Source: Cohnella rhizoplanae (GTDB taxonomy: Bacteria > Bacillota > Bacilli > Paenibacillales > Paenibacillaceae). Taken from it: 64,000 bases of DNA. Position numbers and translations under genes: made by a program. The stretch lies in NCBI RefSeq assembly GCF_948329515.1, contig NZ_CAOJCN010000013.1:1-64000 (forward strand). Direction: 5' to 3'. Shown here piece by piece: positions 1 through 8,271 of the stretch (positions are counted from its first letter, which is position 1; each line of letters opens with the position of its first letter). A model generated the notes under the pieces. The model saw only the letters and a program-made list of their open reading frames with translations. It did not search any database and was not told where the DNA came from.

Positions 1-394
1 GGTAAATTGATTATTTTATTCAACAATAATATTCGGAATAAATTGATTTCGTATAACTATAATATATGGTTTTTTTTCCAATTACAGTTTCACCATCTAT
101 CTCTTTTCTTTACTTCATCTCCGTTTTTTTTGAACGTCCATCTTGTTCCGTAAAAGTTGTTGATTCTTTGCTTGAGTCGGGTTTTCATCACCATGGTGAT
201 GCCCGGCCCCTTGTTGTTTCAACAGCATACCTCTAGGAATCAGAGCAAACATTCGGCTTGATTCGTCTTGTAAGTATTTTTCAAGAGCTATGTGTTGACT
301 TCGTGTTGGCTAGGGGCATACAAAAAACATCGCCAGGGTGTAAAAACCGCATGGCAATGTAGACAAACCTCACAGACTGTTAAGTGCTTCGCAA
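1..394. other. AT-rich intergenic island, possible gene remnant
   Basis: This stretch is clearly AT-richer than the rest of the window and holds no intact gene. On the minus strand an open frame of 45 codons runs from an ATG at 252 to a TGA at 115; it would encode a basic, Gln-rich peptide with a His-His-His-Gly-Asp motif. The frame continues upstream without a good start or ribosome binding site to a stop near 311, which suggests a decayed or frame-shifted gene. The family is not recognised. The only other clear element is the terminator at 322-359. Confidence 0.35.
322..359 (-). terminator. Rho-independent terminator of the sulfurtransferase operon
   Basis: Read on the minus strand, CATTGCCA (359-352) pairs with TGGCGATG (335-328), allowing one G-U pair, and is followed directly by six T (327-322). 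It lies 36 bases past the sulfurtransferase stop codon. Confidence 0.6.
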
Positions 395-1312
395 TTATTC
401 CTCGTTCCCAGTAGAGATCGCATTCCCCTCATACGAAATCCAATCACTCCAACTCCCCGCATACAGCTTCACATCCGTGAAGCCCGCTTCGAGCAACGCC
501 ATCACGTTCGGCGTAGCGGTGACACCCGATCCGCAGTAGACAATGACTTCACCGAGGGTCGCGAGGTCGGCAAAGCGCTCGCGCTGGGTGGTTGCAGGCT
601 TCCACTTGCCGTCGGCGTCGCGGCTTTCGCCGAAGGGGCGGTTGATCGCGCCGGGGATGTGCCCGGCCTTGCGGTCGATCGGCTCGACCTCGCCGCGGTA
701 GCGTGCGCTGTCGCGCGAGTCGATCAGCGTGACGGCTGCGGCAGCAGCGTGGTCGGCGTCCGAAGACGCAGAGGCCGCGCTAGTGCTGGCAGCCTCAGCG
801 GCCCCCGCCGCCTTCGCGGCGACGACCTCGCGCACGCGGTCGACGCCGACGAGCAGCTCCGGCCGCGGCGACGGCAAGAACGTTGCCGGCGCGACGCTCG
901 GCGTCTCCGCCGACACGGCGCAGCCCGCGCGCTGCCAGCCCGCGAAGCCGCCGTCGAGCACGCGCACGGCGTCGTGGCCCGCGTACCGCAGCAGCCACCA
1001 CAGCCGCGACGCCATCGCGCCGCCCTGGTCGTCGTACGCGACGACCGTCGAGCCTGCGCCGATGCCGGCCCGGCCGAGCGCCGCGGCCAGCGCGTCCAGC
1101 GCGGGCAGCGGATGCCGCCCGCCGTGCTCCCCGACCGGAGCGGACAGGTCCCGCTCCAGATCCAGATACACGGCGCCCGGAATGTGCGCCTCTTCATAAG
1201 CCGCGCGGCCCGCATCGGGCTGCCCGAGCACGAACCGGCAGTCCGCGACGACGAGCCCCGGCTCGCCAAGCCTCGCCGCCAGCTCCTCCGCCGCGATCAC
1301 GTACTTGCTCAT
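395..1312 (-). CDS. two-domain rhodanese sulfurtransferase
   Basis: Predicted thiosulfate/3-mercaptopyruvate sulfurtransferase, moving sulfane sulfur to an acceptor through a cysteine persulfide; cytoplasmic, 305 aa. The N-terminal rhodanese domain (about 5-140) is non-catalytic. The C-terminal domain carries the active loop CGSGVTA with Cys260. The two are separated by an Ala/Ser-rich low-complexity stretch (about 165-192) that is not part of the usual fold and lengthens the protein slightly. The start overlaps the stop of the monooxygenase gene by four bases (ATGA), so translation is probably coupled. It is the last gene of a three-gene operon with an AhpD-like protein and a flavin monooxygenase. 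That setting suggests it handles sulfur released from an organosulfur substrate (inference). Family assignment is firm; the donor substrate is unknown. Confidence 0.9.
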   Translation of the reverse strand: MSKYVIAAEELAARLGEPGLVVADCRFVLGQPDAGRAAYEEAHIPGAVYLDLERDLSAPVGEHGGRHPLPALDALAAALGRAGIGAGSTVVAYDDQGGAMASRLWWLLRYAGHDAVRVLDGGFAGWQRAGCAVSAETPSVAPATFLPSPRPELLVGVDRVREVVAAKAAGAAEAASTSAASASSDADHAAAAAVTLIDSRDSARYRGEVEPIDRKAGHIPGAINRPFGESRDADGKWKPATTQRERFADLATLGEVIVYCGSGVTATPNVMALLEAGFTDVKLYAGSWSDWISYEGNAISTGNEE

Positions 1313-2778
1313 ACCCGCTCCCCCTCCGCTTCCTTTTTCCGCTCCGCGGAATTCGCATCGCTCTGTACTGCCGTCCCTGAAGCCCTTTCCCGCTCCACGC
1401 TATATCGATTAGTCGGCACGGCCAACCCCAGATGCCCGCGCAGCGTGTCATGCTCGTATTCCTCGCGGAACAGCCCGCGCTGCTGCAGGATCGGCACCAC
1501 GTGGTCGACGAAGTCGTCGATCCCCTCCGGCAGCACATGACCGAGGATGATGAACCCGTCCACTGCCTCCGCCCGGAAGAACTGCTCGAGCACGTCCGCG
1601 ATCCGCTCCGGCGTCCCGACGAGCGGCCCCTTCGGCGTCGCGTTACGGAGCGCCGCCTGCCGGAGCGTCAAGCCCTCCTCGCGCGCCTGGCGCTTGATGT
1701 TGTCCGTGACGCTCTTGTAGTTCTCGCTGCCGAGATCCCCCAGCTCGGGAAACGGCGCATCCAGCGGATACTGCGTGAAGTCGTGATGGTTGAACCACCG
1801 GCCCAGGTAGCGAAGCGCGTGCTCGATGCTGATGAGCCCCGCGATCCGCTCGTACTTGGCCTCGGCCTCCTCCTGCGTCGCGCCGACGACCGGCGCGATG
1901 CCGGGCAGGATGAGCAGCTCATCCCGCCGCCGTCCATACCGAGCGAGCCGCCCCTTCACGTCGTCGTAGAACCGCTTGGACGCCTCGACCGTCTGCACCC
2001 CGCCCATGCCGGTGAACACCGCGTCCGCGCCTTCGGCCGCAAGCTCCTTGCCCGCCTCCGAGGACCCCGCCTGGAACACCACCGGATACCCCTGCGGCGA
2101 ACGCCGGATGTTGAGCGGCCCCTGGACCGCGAAGTGCTTGCCCTGATGGTCGAGCCGGTGCATCTTGTCCGGATCGAAGAAGACGCCGCTCTCCTTGTCC
2201 CGCGAGAACGCGTCCTCCTCCCACGAATCCCACAGCCCCCGCACCACCTTCAGATGCTCGGACGCTCGCTCGTACCGCTCGCCATGCGCCGGATGGCGCT
2301 CTCGGCTATGGTTGAGCGCGGCGCCGTCCAGCGCCGACGTCACCAGATTCCACCCTGCGCGGCCGCCGCTCAGGTGGTCGAGCGAGGCGAACTGCCGCGC
2401 CACCGTGAACGGCTCGCTGTACGTCGCCGACACCGTTCCCACCAGCCCGATGCGCGACGAGTAGGCAGACAGCACCGACAGCGTCGTCACCGGCTCGAAC
2501 CGGTCGAGATACTGCGGCATGCTCACCTCATTGATGAAGAGACCGTCCGCGATGAAGACGAAGTCGAGCTTGCCGGCCTCCGACTTCTCCACCATATGGC
2601 GGTAATGCGCGAGGTTCGTCGCCCCGTCCGCCGGCGTGCCGGGATACAGCCAGGAAGCCATCTGCTCCCCCGTGGCGAGCAGCGCAGCCCCGATGCGCAT
2701 TTTCCGCCCCGTCTGTCCCGCCTGTTCCGCCTGCCCCGTCCGTCCTGCCTGTGCCGTCTTGTCCGTCGTATCCGTCAT
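1309..2778 (-). CDS. LLM-class FMN-dependent monooxygenase (NtaA/SnaA/DszA family)
   Basis: Predicted reduced-flavin-dependent monooxygenase of the bacterial luciferase-like superfamily, NtaA/SnaA/DszA branch, whose members oxidise nitrilotriacetate, dibenzothiophene sulfone and other C-S or C-N compounds. It is 489 aa from the ATG at 2778. That start has AGAGGTG six bases upstream and is preferred to a GTG nine bases earlier. Family blocks include FVFIADGLFIN, SRIGLVGT, the stretch YSEPFTVARQFASLDHLSGG and a C-terminal GTPERIADVLEQFF. A paralogue lies at 25697-27028. The partner flavin reductase is not in this window. The operon also encodes an AhpD-like protein and a sulfurtransferase, so a role in organosulfur use is likely but is inferred from context only. 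Confidence 0.9.
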   Translation of the reverse strand: MTDTTDKTAQAGRTGQAEQAGQTGRKMRIGAALLATGEQMASWLYPGTPADGATNLAHYRHMVEKSEAGKLDFVFIADGLFINEVSMPQYLDRFEPVTTLSVLSAYSSRIGLVGTVSATYSEPFTVARQFASLDHLSGGRAGWNLVTSALDGAALNHSRERHPAHGERYERASEHLKVVRGLWDSWEEDAFSRDKESGVFFDPDKMHRLDHQGKHFAVQGPLNIRRSPQGYPVVFQAGSSEAGKELAAEGADAVFTGMGGVQTVEASKRFYDDVKGRLARYGRRRDELLILPGIAPVVGATQEEAEAKYERIAGLISIEHALRYLGRWFNHHDFTQYPLDAPFPELGDLGSENYKSVTDNIKRQAREEGLTLRQAALRNATPKGPLVGTPERIADVLEQFFRAEAVDGFIILGHVLPEGIDDFVDHVVPILQQRGLFREEYEHDTLRGHLGLAVPTNRYSVERERASGTAVQSDANSAERKKEAEGERV

Positions 2779-2787
2779 GCCCTTCAC

Positions 2788-2916
2788 CTCTCGTCGCTCA
2801 TCGCGAGCGTAATCTGTCTATGCCGGCGTATTCCCCGCCCGTCAGTCCGTCAGTCCGTTAATCCGCAGTCCGTTAGTCCGTTGATCCGTCTCTCCATCAG
2901 TCTGTCCGTCTGCCCC
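2788..2916. repeat. degenerate short tandem repeats (CAGTCCGT-like)
   Basis: Between two co-directional genes, variants of an 8-base word (CAGTCCGT, TAGTCCGT, TAATCCGC, TGATCCGT) are repeated about ten times at 2839-2910. No gene is visible. The array looks like slippage-prone spacer DNA within the operon. Confidence 0.5.
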
Positions 2917-3597
2917 TTACTCGCCCGCCCGCTCGTACGCGATATAGGCGTTCACCCGATGCGCCATCGCCGATCCCGCCTTGAGCGCGCCTGCCACTAC
3001 GATCGTCTCCGCGAGCTCCGCGAGCGACGCGCCCTCCGACTTGGCGAGCTTCGTATAATACTCGATGCTGTAGGCGCAGCCCTCGATATGCGCGATCGCG
3101 ACCGCGACGAGCGCCTTGTCCTTCGCGCCGAGGCTTCTGGGCGTCAGCACTTCCCGGCCGAAAGACACGAATGCCGTATACAGCTCCTCGTTGACCGCCT
3201 CCAGTGCCTCCAGCTTCGTCAGATTCTCGCGCGCGTACAGGTCGTCCGCAGGCGATTCCTCGTACGCATTCAGCGCGTTGATGCCGTGGTACAGCGCCGA
3301 TCCGCCCTTCACCAGCGCGCTCACGCCGATTGCCTCTACAACTTCCTCCTTGGTCGCCTGCAGCTTGCGGCCCGCCGCGACATGCAGGTCGATGCAGTAC
3401 GGGCAGCCCGTCGCATGCGCCGACGCGATCGCGATGATCTCCTTCAGCTTGGCGCCGAGCGCGCCTTCCTGCATGGCGACCTTGTTGAACTCGCCGAACG
3501 CCTTGAACGCCTCGGGGGCGTGCGGTACGAATTTCGGAGCGTATTTGGGAAAATAAGACCTCGCATAAAGGCTGTCCTGTTCAGCGGATACGGTCAT
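2917..3597 (-). CDS. carboxymuconolactone decarboxylase / AhpD-like two-domain protein
   Basis: 226 aa with two AhpD/CMD folds in tandem. The first (about 25-115) has the redox motif Cys65-Pro-Tyr-Cys68 followed by His72, as in AhpD-type alkylhydroperoxidases. The second (about 135-222) has Cys174-Ala-Tyr-Ser177, so its second cysteine is lost and it is probably structural. Members of this family act as thiol-dependent peroxidases or are found beside flavin monooxygenases. It is the first gene of the operon and lies divergent to a LysR regulator across a 187-bp AT-rich region. The start follows a clear GAAGGAGGC site. A protective or redox role for the downstream monooxygenase is an inference. 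Confidence 0.88.
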   Translation of the reverse strand: MTVSAEQDSLYARSYFPKYAPKFVPHAPEAFKAFGEFNKVAMQEGALGAKLKEIIAIASAHATGCPYCIDLHVAAGRKLQATKEEVVEAIGVSALVKGGSALYHGINALNAYEESPADDLYARENLTKLEALEAVNEELYTAFVSFGREVLTPRSLGAKDKALVAVAIAHIEGCAYSIEYYTKLAKSEGASLAELAETIVVAGALKAGSAMAHRVNAYIAYERAGE

Positions 3598-3654
3598 GGG
3601 GGTGCCTCCTTCAATGTGGGCGAAAGGTTCTTCGCATTATTTCCGTGTATATTG

Positions 3655-3690
3655 GTGCGATTAATCGGTAATTAGTGCTATAATAACACG
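3655..3690. promoter_or_regulatory. divergent promoter/operator region between LysR gene and operon
   Basis: The region contains the palindrome CGATTAATCG (3658-3667), a nearby AATTAG, and a perfect TATAAT (3679-3684) usable as a -10 box on the plus strand. LysR proteins commonly bind AT-rich dyads in such divergent regions. The -35 box is not clear, so exact promoter placement is uncertain. Confidence 0.35.
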
Positions 3691-3784
3691 CATATAAGCG
3701 CTTGAATAATTGAATTATCGAATGCTTCCGTTTCCTTTTATCGAATCGAGAATCTCACATACGGCCATCCCGGGAGGAACGACC

Positions 3785-4714
3785 ATGGACATTCGCGGCA
3801 TATCCACCTTTCAGACGATCGTGCGGACGGGGAGCTTCCAGAAGGCGGCGCAGGAGCTGCAGTACGCCCAATCCACCATCACCAAGCAGATCCAGAACCT
3901 CGAGGACAGCCTCGGCGTCAAGCTGCTCGAGCGCGGCAAGAAGCTGCGGCTCACGCAGGCGGGCGAGCTGTTCATCGCCAAGAGCGACCGGCTGCTGCGC
4001 GACTACTACGAGCTCCAGCAGACGATGACCGATCTGAACGACGGGGAAAAGGGGAGCGTCAACGTCGGCATCATGGAGCCCGCCGCCAGCTACCGCATCC
4101 CGGCGCTGCTGAAGCGGTTCGCCGAGGCCTACCCGAGCGTGGACGTCCATCTGCGCATCCACAACAGCCACATGTTCAACCAGCTCGTCAGCGACGGCTC
4201 CGTCGACTTCGCCATCTGCGCGACGCCGGACAGCGGGCTCGGCACGACGTTCGAGCCGCTGTACGTCGAGGACATCGTCCTGCTGCTGCCGTCCGCGCAT
4301 TCGCTCGCGAAGCGCCGGCGCATCCAGCTCAGCGACCTGCGCGGCGAGCAGATCCTGCTCACCAACGCGACTTGCCCGTTCCGCCGCAAGCTCGAGACGG
4401 CGCTGCACGAGCGCGGCGGCACGCCGTACCGCAAGATCGAGATCGGCAACATGGCCGCGCTCAAGTATTACGTCCAGGTCGACTACGGCATCGCCGCCGT
4501 GCCGCGCATCACTGTGACGCCCCCGCCCGAGGGCACGATCGTCCGCGCCATCGAGGACTTCGACACCGGCCTCACGACCGGCCTCCTCATGAAGAAGGAC
4601 ACCCGCCTGCTCAGCGCCGCCGCGCGCAAGCTGTCCGCCTTCCTGGCGGCCGAGCTCGGCCGGCTGGGCGAACGCGCCGATGCGGCAGTCGCAGCCAAGG
4701 CCTCGCTAGCCTAG
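3785..4714 (+). CDS. LysR-family transcriptional regulator
   Basis: 309 aa. The N-terminal winged helix-turn-helix (about 1-60, recognition region AAQELQYAQSTITKQI) is followed by a LysR substrate-binding domain (about 88-290). The ATG at 3785 is chosen because GGGAGG lies six bases upstream; in-frame codons from 3710 have no such site. It is transcribed divergently from the AhpD/monooxygenase/sulfurtransferase operon and convergently with the Tct transporter genes. LysR proteins usually control the divergent operon, here perhaps in answer to sulfur status like YtlI or CysL of Bacillus subtilis; that comparison is inference. The effector is unknown. Confidence 0.9.
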   Translation: MDIRGISTFQTIVRTGSFQKAAQELQYAQSTITKQIQNLEDSLGVKLLERGKKLRLTQAGELFIAKSDRLLRDYYELQQTMTDLNDGEKGSVNVGIMEPAASYRIPALLKRFAEAYPSVDVHLRIHNSHMFNQLVSDGSVDFAICATPDSGLGTTFEPLYVEDIVLLLPSAHSLAKRRRIQLSDLRGEQILLTNATCPFRRKLETALHERGGTPYRKIEIGNMAALKYYVQVDYGIAAVPRITVTPPPEGTIVRAIEDFDTGLTTGLLMKKDTRLLSAAARKLSAFLAAELGRLGERADAAVAAKASLA

Positions 4715-4742
4715 GCGCCGCGGGTGTCCCCTTCTGCGCTGA

Positions 4743-6254
4743 TCAGCCCTTCGGCTCCCGGCCGCCGCTCCGCCGCCGCGCCTTCCACACCCGGCTGGCC
4801 ACGGCGTACAGCACGCCGAGCGCCGTCAGTCCGAGCAGGCCGCCGGACAGCGGCCGCGTCGCGAAGATGGCGAAGTCGCCGTTGGACATGATGAGCGACT
4901 GGCGGAACGTGCCCTCCAGAATCTTGCCGAGGACGAAGGCGAGCACCATCGGCGCCGGGTCGAAGCCGGCTTTTCGCATCAGATACCCCAGCACTCCGAA
5001 GAACAGCACGACGCCCATATTGAAGCTGTCGTTGCCGAGACTGTACACGCCGATCAGCGTCAGCACGACCGCGAACGCCATCAGGATGCTGCTCCGCACC
5101 CGCAGCAGCTGGATGAACAAGCCGACGAACGGCAGGTTCAGCAGCAGCAGGAGCGCGTTGCCGATGTACATCGACGAGACGACGCCCCAGAACAAGTCGG
5201 GATGCTCGCCGATCAGCTGAGGTCCCGGCGTGATGCCGTTCAGCAGCAGCGTGCCGAAGATCAGCGCCATGACCGCGTCCGACGGGATACCCAGCGTCAG
5301 CAGCGGGATGAACGCCGCGCCCGCAGCCGCGTTGTTCGCCGACTCCGGCCCGGCGACGCCCTCGATGGCGCCCTTGCCGAAGCGCTCCGGCGTCTTCGAT
5401 ACCTTCTTCTCCACGCCGTACGAGGCGACCGTGGCGATGATCGATCCCCCGCCCGGCAGGATGCCGACGAAGAACCCGATGACCGAGCCCCGCAGGATCG
5501 CCCACTTCGCCTGCGCGAAGTCCTTGACCGTCGGCCATACGCGTCCGACCTTGGTCTGCTTCAGCGTCCCCTTGGACAGATGCTCGAGGTTGTACAAGAT
5601 CTCGCCGACGCCGAACACGCCCATGGCCATCGCCGCGAAGTCGATGCCGCCGAGCAGATGGTTCGAGCCGAACGTCAGGCGGATCGAGCCGGTGATCGGA
5701 TCCTGCCCGATCGTCGCGAGCAGCAGGCCGAACGCGGCGCATACCGCGCTTTTCAGGAACGACTTGGTCCCCAGATACGCGACCAATAGAATGCCGAGCG
5801 ACGTCAGCACCGCATACTCCGGCGCGCCGAACTTCACCGCGAACCCCGCCAGGCCCGGCGCGAGGAAGCTCAGCCCGATGACGGCCAGCGTGCCCGCGAC
5901 GAAGGAGCCGATCGCCGCGATGCCGAGCGCGATGCCCGCCCGGCCCTGCTTGGTCATCTGATAGCCGTCGAACGTCGTGACGACCGACGCGGCCTCGCCG
6001 GGCAGGTCGAGCAGCGTCGAGGTGATGGAGCCGCCGTACATCGCGCCGTAGTAGATGCCCGCCATCATGATGATCGAGCTCTCGGGCGGCAGCGTGAAGG
6101 CGAACGGCAGCAGCAGCGAGATCGTGGCGGTCGGGCCGAGGCCGGGGAGCACGCCGACGATATTGCCGACGAGCACGCCGATGAGGCAGTACATGAGATT
6201 GTGCCAGGACAGCGCGACTTCGAAGCCTGAGGCCATCGCATTTAACGTATCCAT
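4743..6254 (-). CDS. tctA: TctA-family large permease subunit of a tripartite tricarboxylate transporter
   Basis: 503 aa, strongly hydrophobic with about 11-12 membrane segments. It matches the TctA family through the conserved N-terminal GVLPGLGPTATISLLLP and the following segment GAMYGGSITSTLLDLPGE. TctA is the channel-forming part of secondary transporters that use a periplasmic-type binding protein, typically for citrate, tricarballylate or aromatic acids. The gene follows tctB with only three bases between them, so TctB, TctA and the upstream TctC lipoprotein form one unit. Its 3' end faces the LysR gene. Substrate cannot be read from the sequence. Confidence 0.93.
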   Translation of the reverse strand: MDTLNAMASGFEVALSWHNLMYCLIGVLVGNIVGVLPGLGPTATISLLLPFAFTLPPESSIIMMAGIYYGAMYGGSITSTLLDLPGEAASVVTTFDGYQMTKQGRAGIALGIAAIGSFVAGTLAVIGLSFLAPGLAGFAVKFGAPEYAVLTSLGILLVAYLGTKSFLKSAVCAAFGLLLATIGQDPITGSIRLTFGSNHLLGGIDFAAMAMGVFGVGEILYNLEHLSKGTLKQTKVGRVWPTVKDFAQAKWAILRGSVIGFFVGILPGGGSIIATVASYGVEKKVSKTPERFGKGAIEGVAGPESANNAAAGAAFIPLLTLGIPSDAVMALIFGTLLLNGITPGPQLIGEHPDLFWGVVSSMYIGNALLLLLNLPFVGLFIQLLRVRSSILMAFAVVLTLIGVYSLGNDSFNMGVVLFFGVLGYLMRKAGFDPAPMVLAFVLGKILEGTFRQSLIMSNGDFAIFATRPLSGGLLGLTALGVLYAVASRVWKARRRSGGREPKG

Positions 6255-6257
6255 GGG

Positions 6258-6824
6258 CTACCTCGCGTTGAACAGCAGGATATCATCTGGAAACGGAACG
6301 TCGAGACCCCAACCGAAAATGATATAGATGAGCGCGGTGAGCCCTACGGATACGGGCACCGCGACGCGCCAGCGCTCCTTGCCGAGCAGCTTGGTCCAGA
6401 AGAGCAGCAGCGCAAGGCACGGCAGCGACAGCCCGAAGCGCTCGAACAGCAGGATAAACGCGGCGAGCCCGAGCACGGCGTAGAGCGGATAGCGGGAATT
6501 GCGCGTGAAGCCCTCTTCCTCGGCGCCCTCCGTCCGCTCCCAGGCCGCCTCGAGCGCGGCGTCGTCGGTGCCGGGAACGGGATGGATATGCTCCTGAAGC
6601 TGGTGTATCGTCCCGGAGGCGGGCTTCTTGCGCAGCGCCAGCGCGAGCAGCGCCAGCGAGACCAGCGAGATGAGGACCGACAGGCAGGTCGGCCATAGAC
6701 CGGGCCCGGGATTCTGCCAGCTGCCTAACGTCATCCGCGCGGACAGTACCAGAAAGTAGACGCCGATGCCGAGCGAGACGGCGCCGGGCCATAGGGCGGC
6801 TGCGTTGATTCTAGGCGTATTCAT
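6258..6824 (-). CDS. tctB: TctB-family small membrane subunit
   Basis: 188 aa with about four hydrophobic segments (roughly 12-30, 42-60, 108-128, 150-175). The charged loop at about 65-105 between segments two and three is longer than in many TctB proteins. TctB is the poorly conserved small subunit required with TctA and TctC. The motif GSWQNPGPGLWP near residue 35 is typical of the family, where a P-G-P-G-x-x-P element is conserved. Gene order here is tctC-tctB-tctA, the canonical order. A 101-bp gap separates it from tctC. Confidence 0.88.
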   Translation of the reverse strand: MNTPRINAAALWPGAVSLGIGVYFLVLSARMTLGSWQNPGPGLWPTCLSVLISLVSLALLALALRKKPASGTIHQLQEHIHPVPGTDDAALEAAWERTEGAEEEGFTRNSRYPLYAVLGLAAFILLFERFGLSLPCLALLLFWTKLLGKERWRVAVPVSVGLTALIYIIFGWGLDVPFPDDILLFNAR

Positions 6825-6925
6825 CGGATTCGCACCCCTTAGCAGGCAGGAAGGCCGAGCGCTCGCGGTTGGTCCGCTTGGCGCTCGGCATCGTTGCCGT
6901 TATGAATGGTTGGAGCAATTAGAGA

Positions 6926-7990
6926 TTAGGACTTCTTGAGGTTCTCCTGGTAGTAGCCGAGCGCGTCGTCGTAGGCTTTGCGGAATTCGGCGGCCGGCGT
7001 GAAGATCGGCTCGATAAAGATATTGTCGAAGCTCTTCTTGACGTCCGCGTCGGCGGTCGCTTGCTTGAGGGCGTCCTCGAGCTTGGCGATCACGTCGGCC
7101 GGCGTGCCCTTCGGCACGAACAGTCCGCCTGGAGGCGGCGCGAACGTGAGACCGCTGAGGTTCTGCTCGTCGGACGTCTGGACGTCCGGCAGAATGGCGG
7201 AGCGCTTCTTGGTGACGATGGCGAGCGGGCGGAACTTGTTGTCCTTCACGTACGACAGAATCTCGGAGTCGACGTTGACGATCGCGTCGACGTTGCCCCC
7301 GAGCAGCGCGTTGACCGCATCGACGCCGCCGTTGAACGGCACAAGCTGGAACTTAAGATCCTGCGTCTTGGCGAACTGCTCGAGGCCGATGAAGGAAGGC
7401 GACGACGGGCCGGTCGTGCCGATCTTGATCGTGTTCGGCTTGGCCTTGATCGCGTCGACCAGCTCCTGCAGCGTCTTGTAGGCGCTGGAGGCCGATACGG
7501 CAAGCGCGTACGGGTTGTCCATGAAGCCGCCTACCGCGTCGAAGTCGGCGGTCGTGTAGCCGACGTCGGACGACAGCGGCGTGATGATGCCCGGACCGAC
7601 CGTCACGAAGCCGACGGTGTAGCCGTCCGGCTCGGACTTCAGCACTTCGTTCATCGAGAGCGCCCCGGCGCCGCCCGGTTTGTCGATGACTTCGACCTTC
7701 TGTCCCAGCACGGACTCGAGCTTCGGCTGGAGCGCCCGGACCGCCAGGTCCGACGCGCCGCCCGCGGAGAACGGTACGTAGATCTGGATCGTCTTGGTCG
7801 GGTAGTCGGCGCCGCCGGACGATGCGCTCGGACTTGCGCTCGCGCTGGCCGGCGCCGAAGCGCTGCCCGACGGCGCCGCGCCGCTCGAAGCGCCGCCTGC
7901 CGCGTTGTTATTGTTGCTGCCGCAGGCGCCCAGCACCGTCGTCAACAAGAGAGCCGTACCCAGGGCGGCGAATCGGAATTTCTTTCTCAT
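6926..7990 (-). CDS. tctC: TctC-family (Bug) substrate-binding lipoprotein
   Basis: 354 aa. A signal peptide ends in a lipobox (VLGAC, Cys23), followed by a Ser/Ala/Pro-rich linker to about residue 60 and then the TctC/Bug fold. The hallmark YPTKTIQIYVPFSAGGASD starts the domain, and the ligand-anchoring GGAG motif follows near residue 106. As a Gram-positive lipoprotein it would sit on the outer face of the membrane and deliver a carboxylate to TctAB. GGAGGGG precedes the ATG. The Bug family binds diverse carboxylates, so the ligand is not predicted. Confidence 0.93.
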   Translation of the reverse strand: MRKKFRFAALGTALLLTTVLGACGSNNNNAAGGASSGAAPSGSASAPASASASPSASSGGADYPTKTIQIYVPFSAGGASDLAVRALQPKLESVLGQKVEVIDKPGGAGALSMNEVLKSEPDGYTVGFVTVGPGIITPLSSDVGYTTADFDAVGGFMDNPYALAVSASSAYKTLQELVDAIKAKPNTIKIGTTGPSSPSFIGLEQFAKTQDLKFQLVPFNGGVDAVNALLGGNVDAIVNVDSEILSYVKDNKFRPLAIVTKKRSAILPDVQTSDEQNLSGLTFAPPPGGLFVPKGTPADVIAKLEDALKQATADADVKKSFDNIFIEPIFTPAAEFRKAYDDALGYYQENLKKS

Positions 7991-8035
7991 CTAGGTCCCC
8001 TCCAATTATCCATGTAAGTTACTCGGATTAATCAG

Positions 8036-8064
8036 ATTATAGGACGCAACCTTCGTTGAAGTAA
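8036..8064 (-). promoter_or_regulatory. candidate promoter of the tctCBA operon
   Basis: On the minus strand TTACTT (8064-8059) and TATAAT (8041-8036) are separated by 17 bases, about 45 bases before the tctC start. The -10 is perfect and the -35 weak. Confidence 0.4.
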
Positions 8065-8156
8065 AGATGAAATAAAGAATAGCAAATATCGAAAAAAGTG
8101 AATCGAAGCAGGGATCGGAAACTTGATAGGATGGACTTCCCGCCTCTAGCCGCCAT

Positions 8157-8224
8157 AAAAAACACCCCTTAGCGTTCATCGGTTTAACCGCAGAGGGTTA
8201 ATCCAATGTCCATGCTAAAGGGTG
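8157..8224 (-). terminator. large Rho-independent terminator of the SLH protein gene
   Basis: On the minus strand an 11-base arm (8224-8214) pairs with 8173-8163 with one mismatch. The enclosed sequence itself forms a second stem (GGATTAACC with GGTTAAACC, one mismatch), and six T follow (8162-8157). It lies 48 bases after the SLH gene stop and is unusually long for a Firmicute terminator. Confidence 0.7.
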
Positions 8225-8271
8225 CATTTAGGGAGCAAGGGACAAAATTCCCTACTCCCATTTAGGTGCGG

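Noticed and set aside
1..394. Insertion sequence end
   Set aside because: No terminal inverted repeat, target duplication or transposase motif can be seen in the available bases.
1432..3675. Plus-strand open frame of 747 codons
   Set aside because: It lies opposite the monooxygenase and AhpD genes, is Arg/Pro/His-rich and has no family resemblance; long antisense frames are expected at this G+C content.
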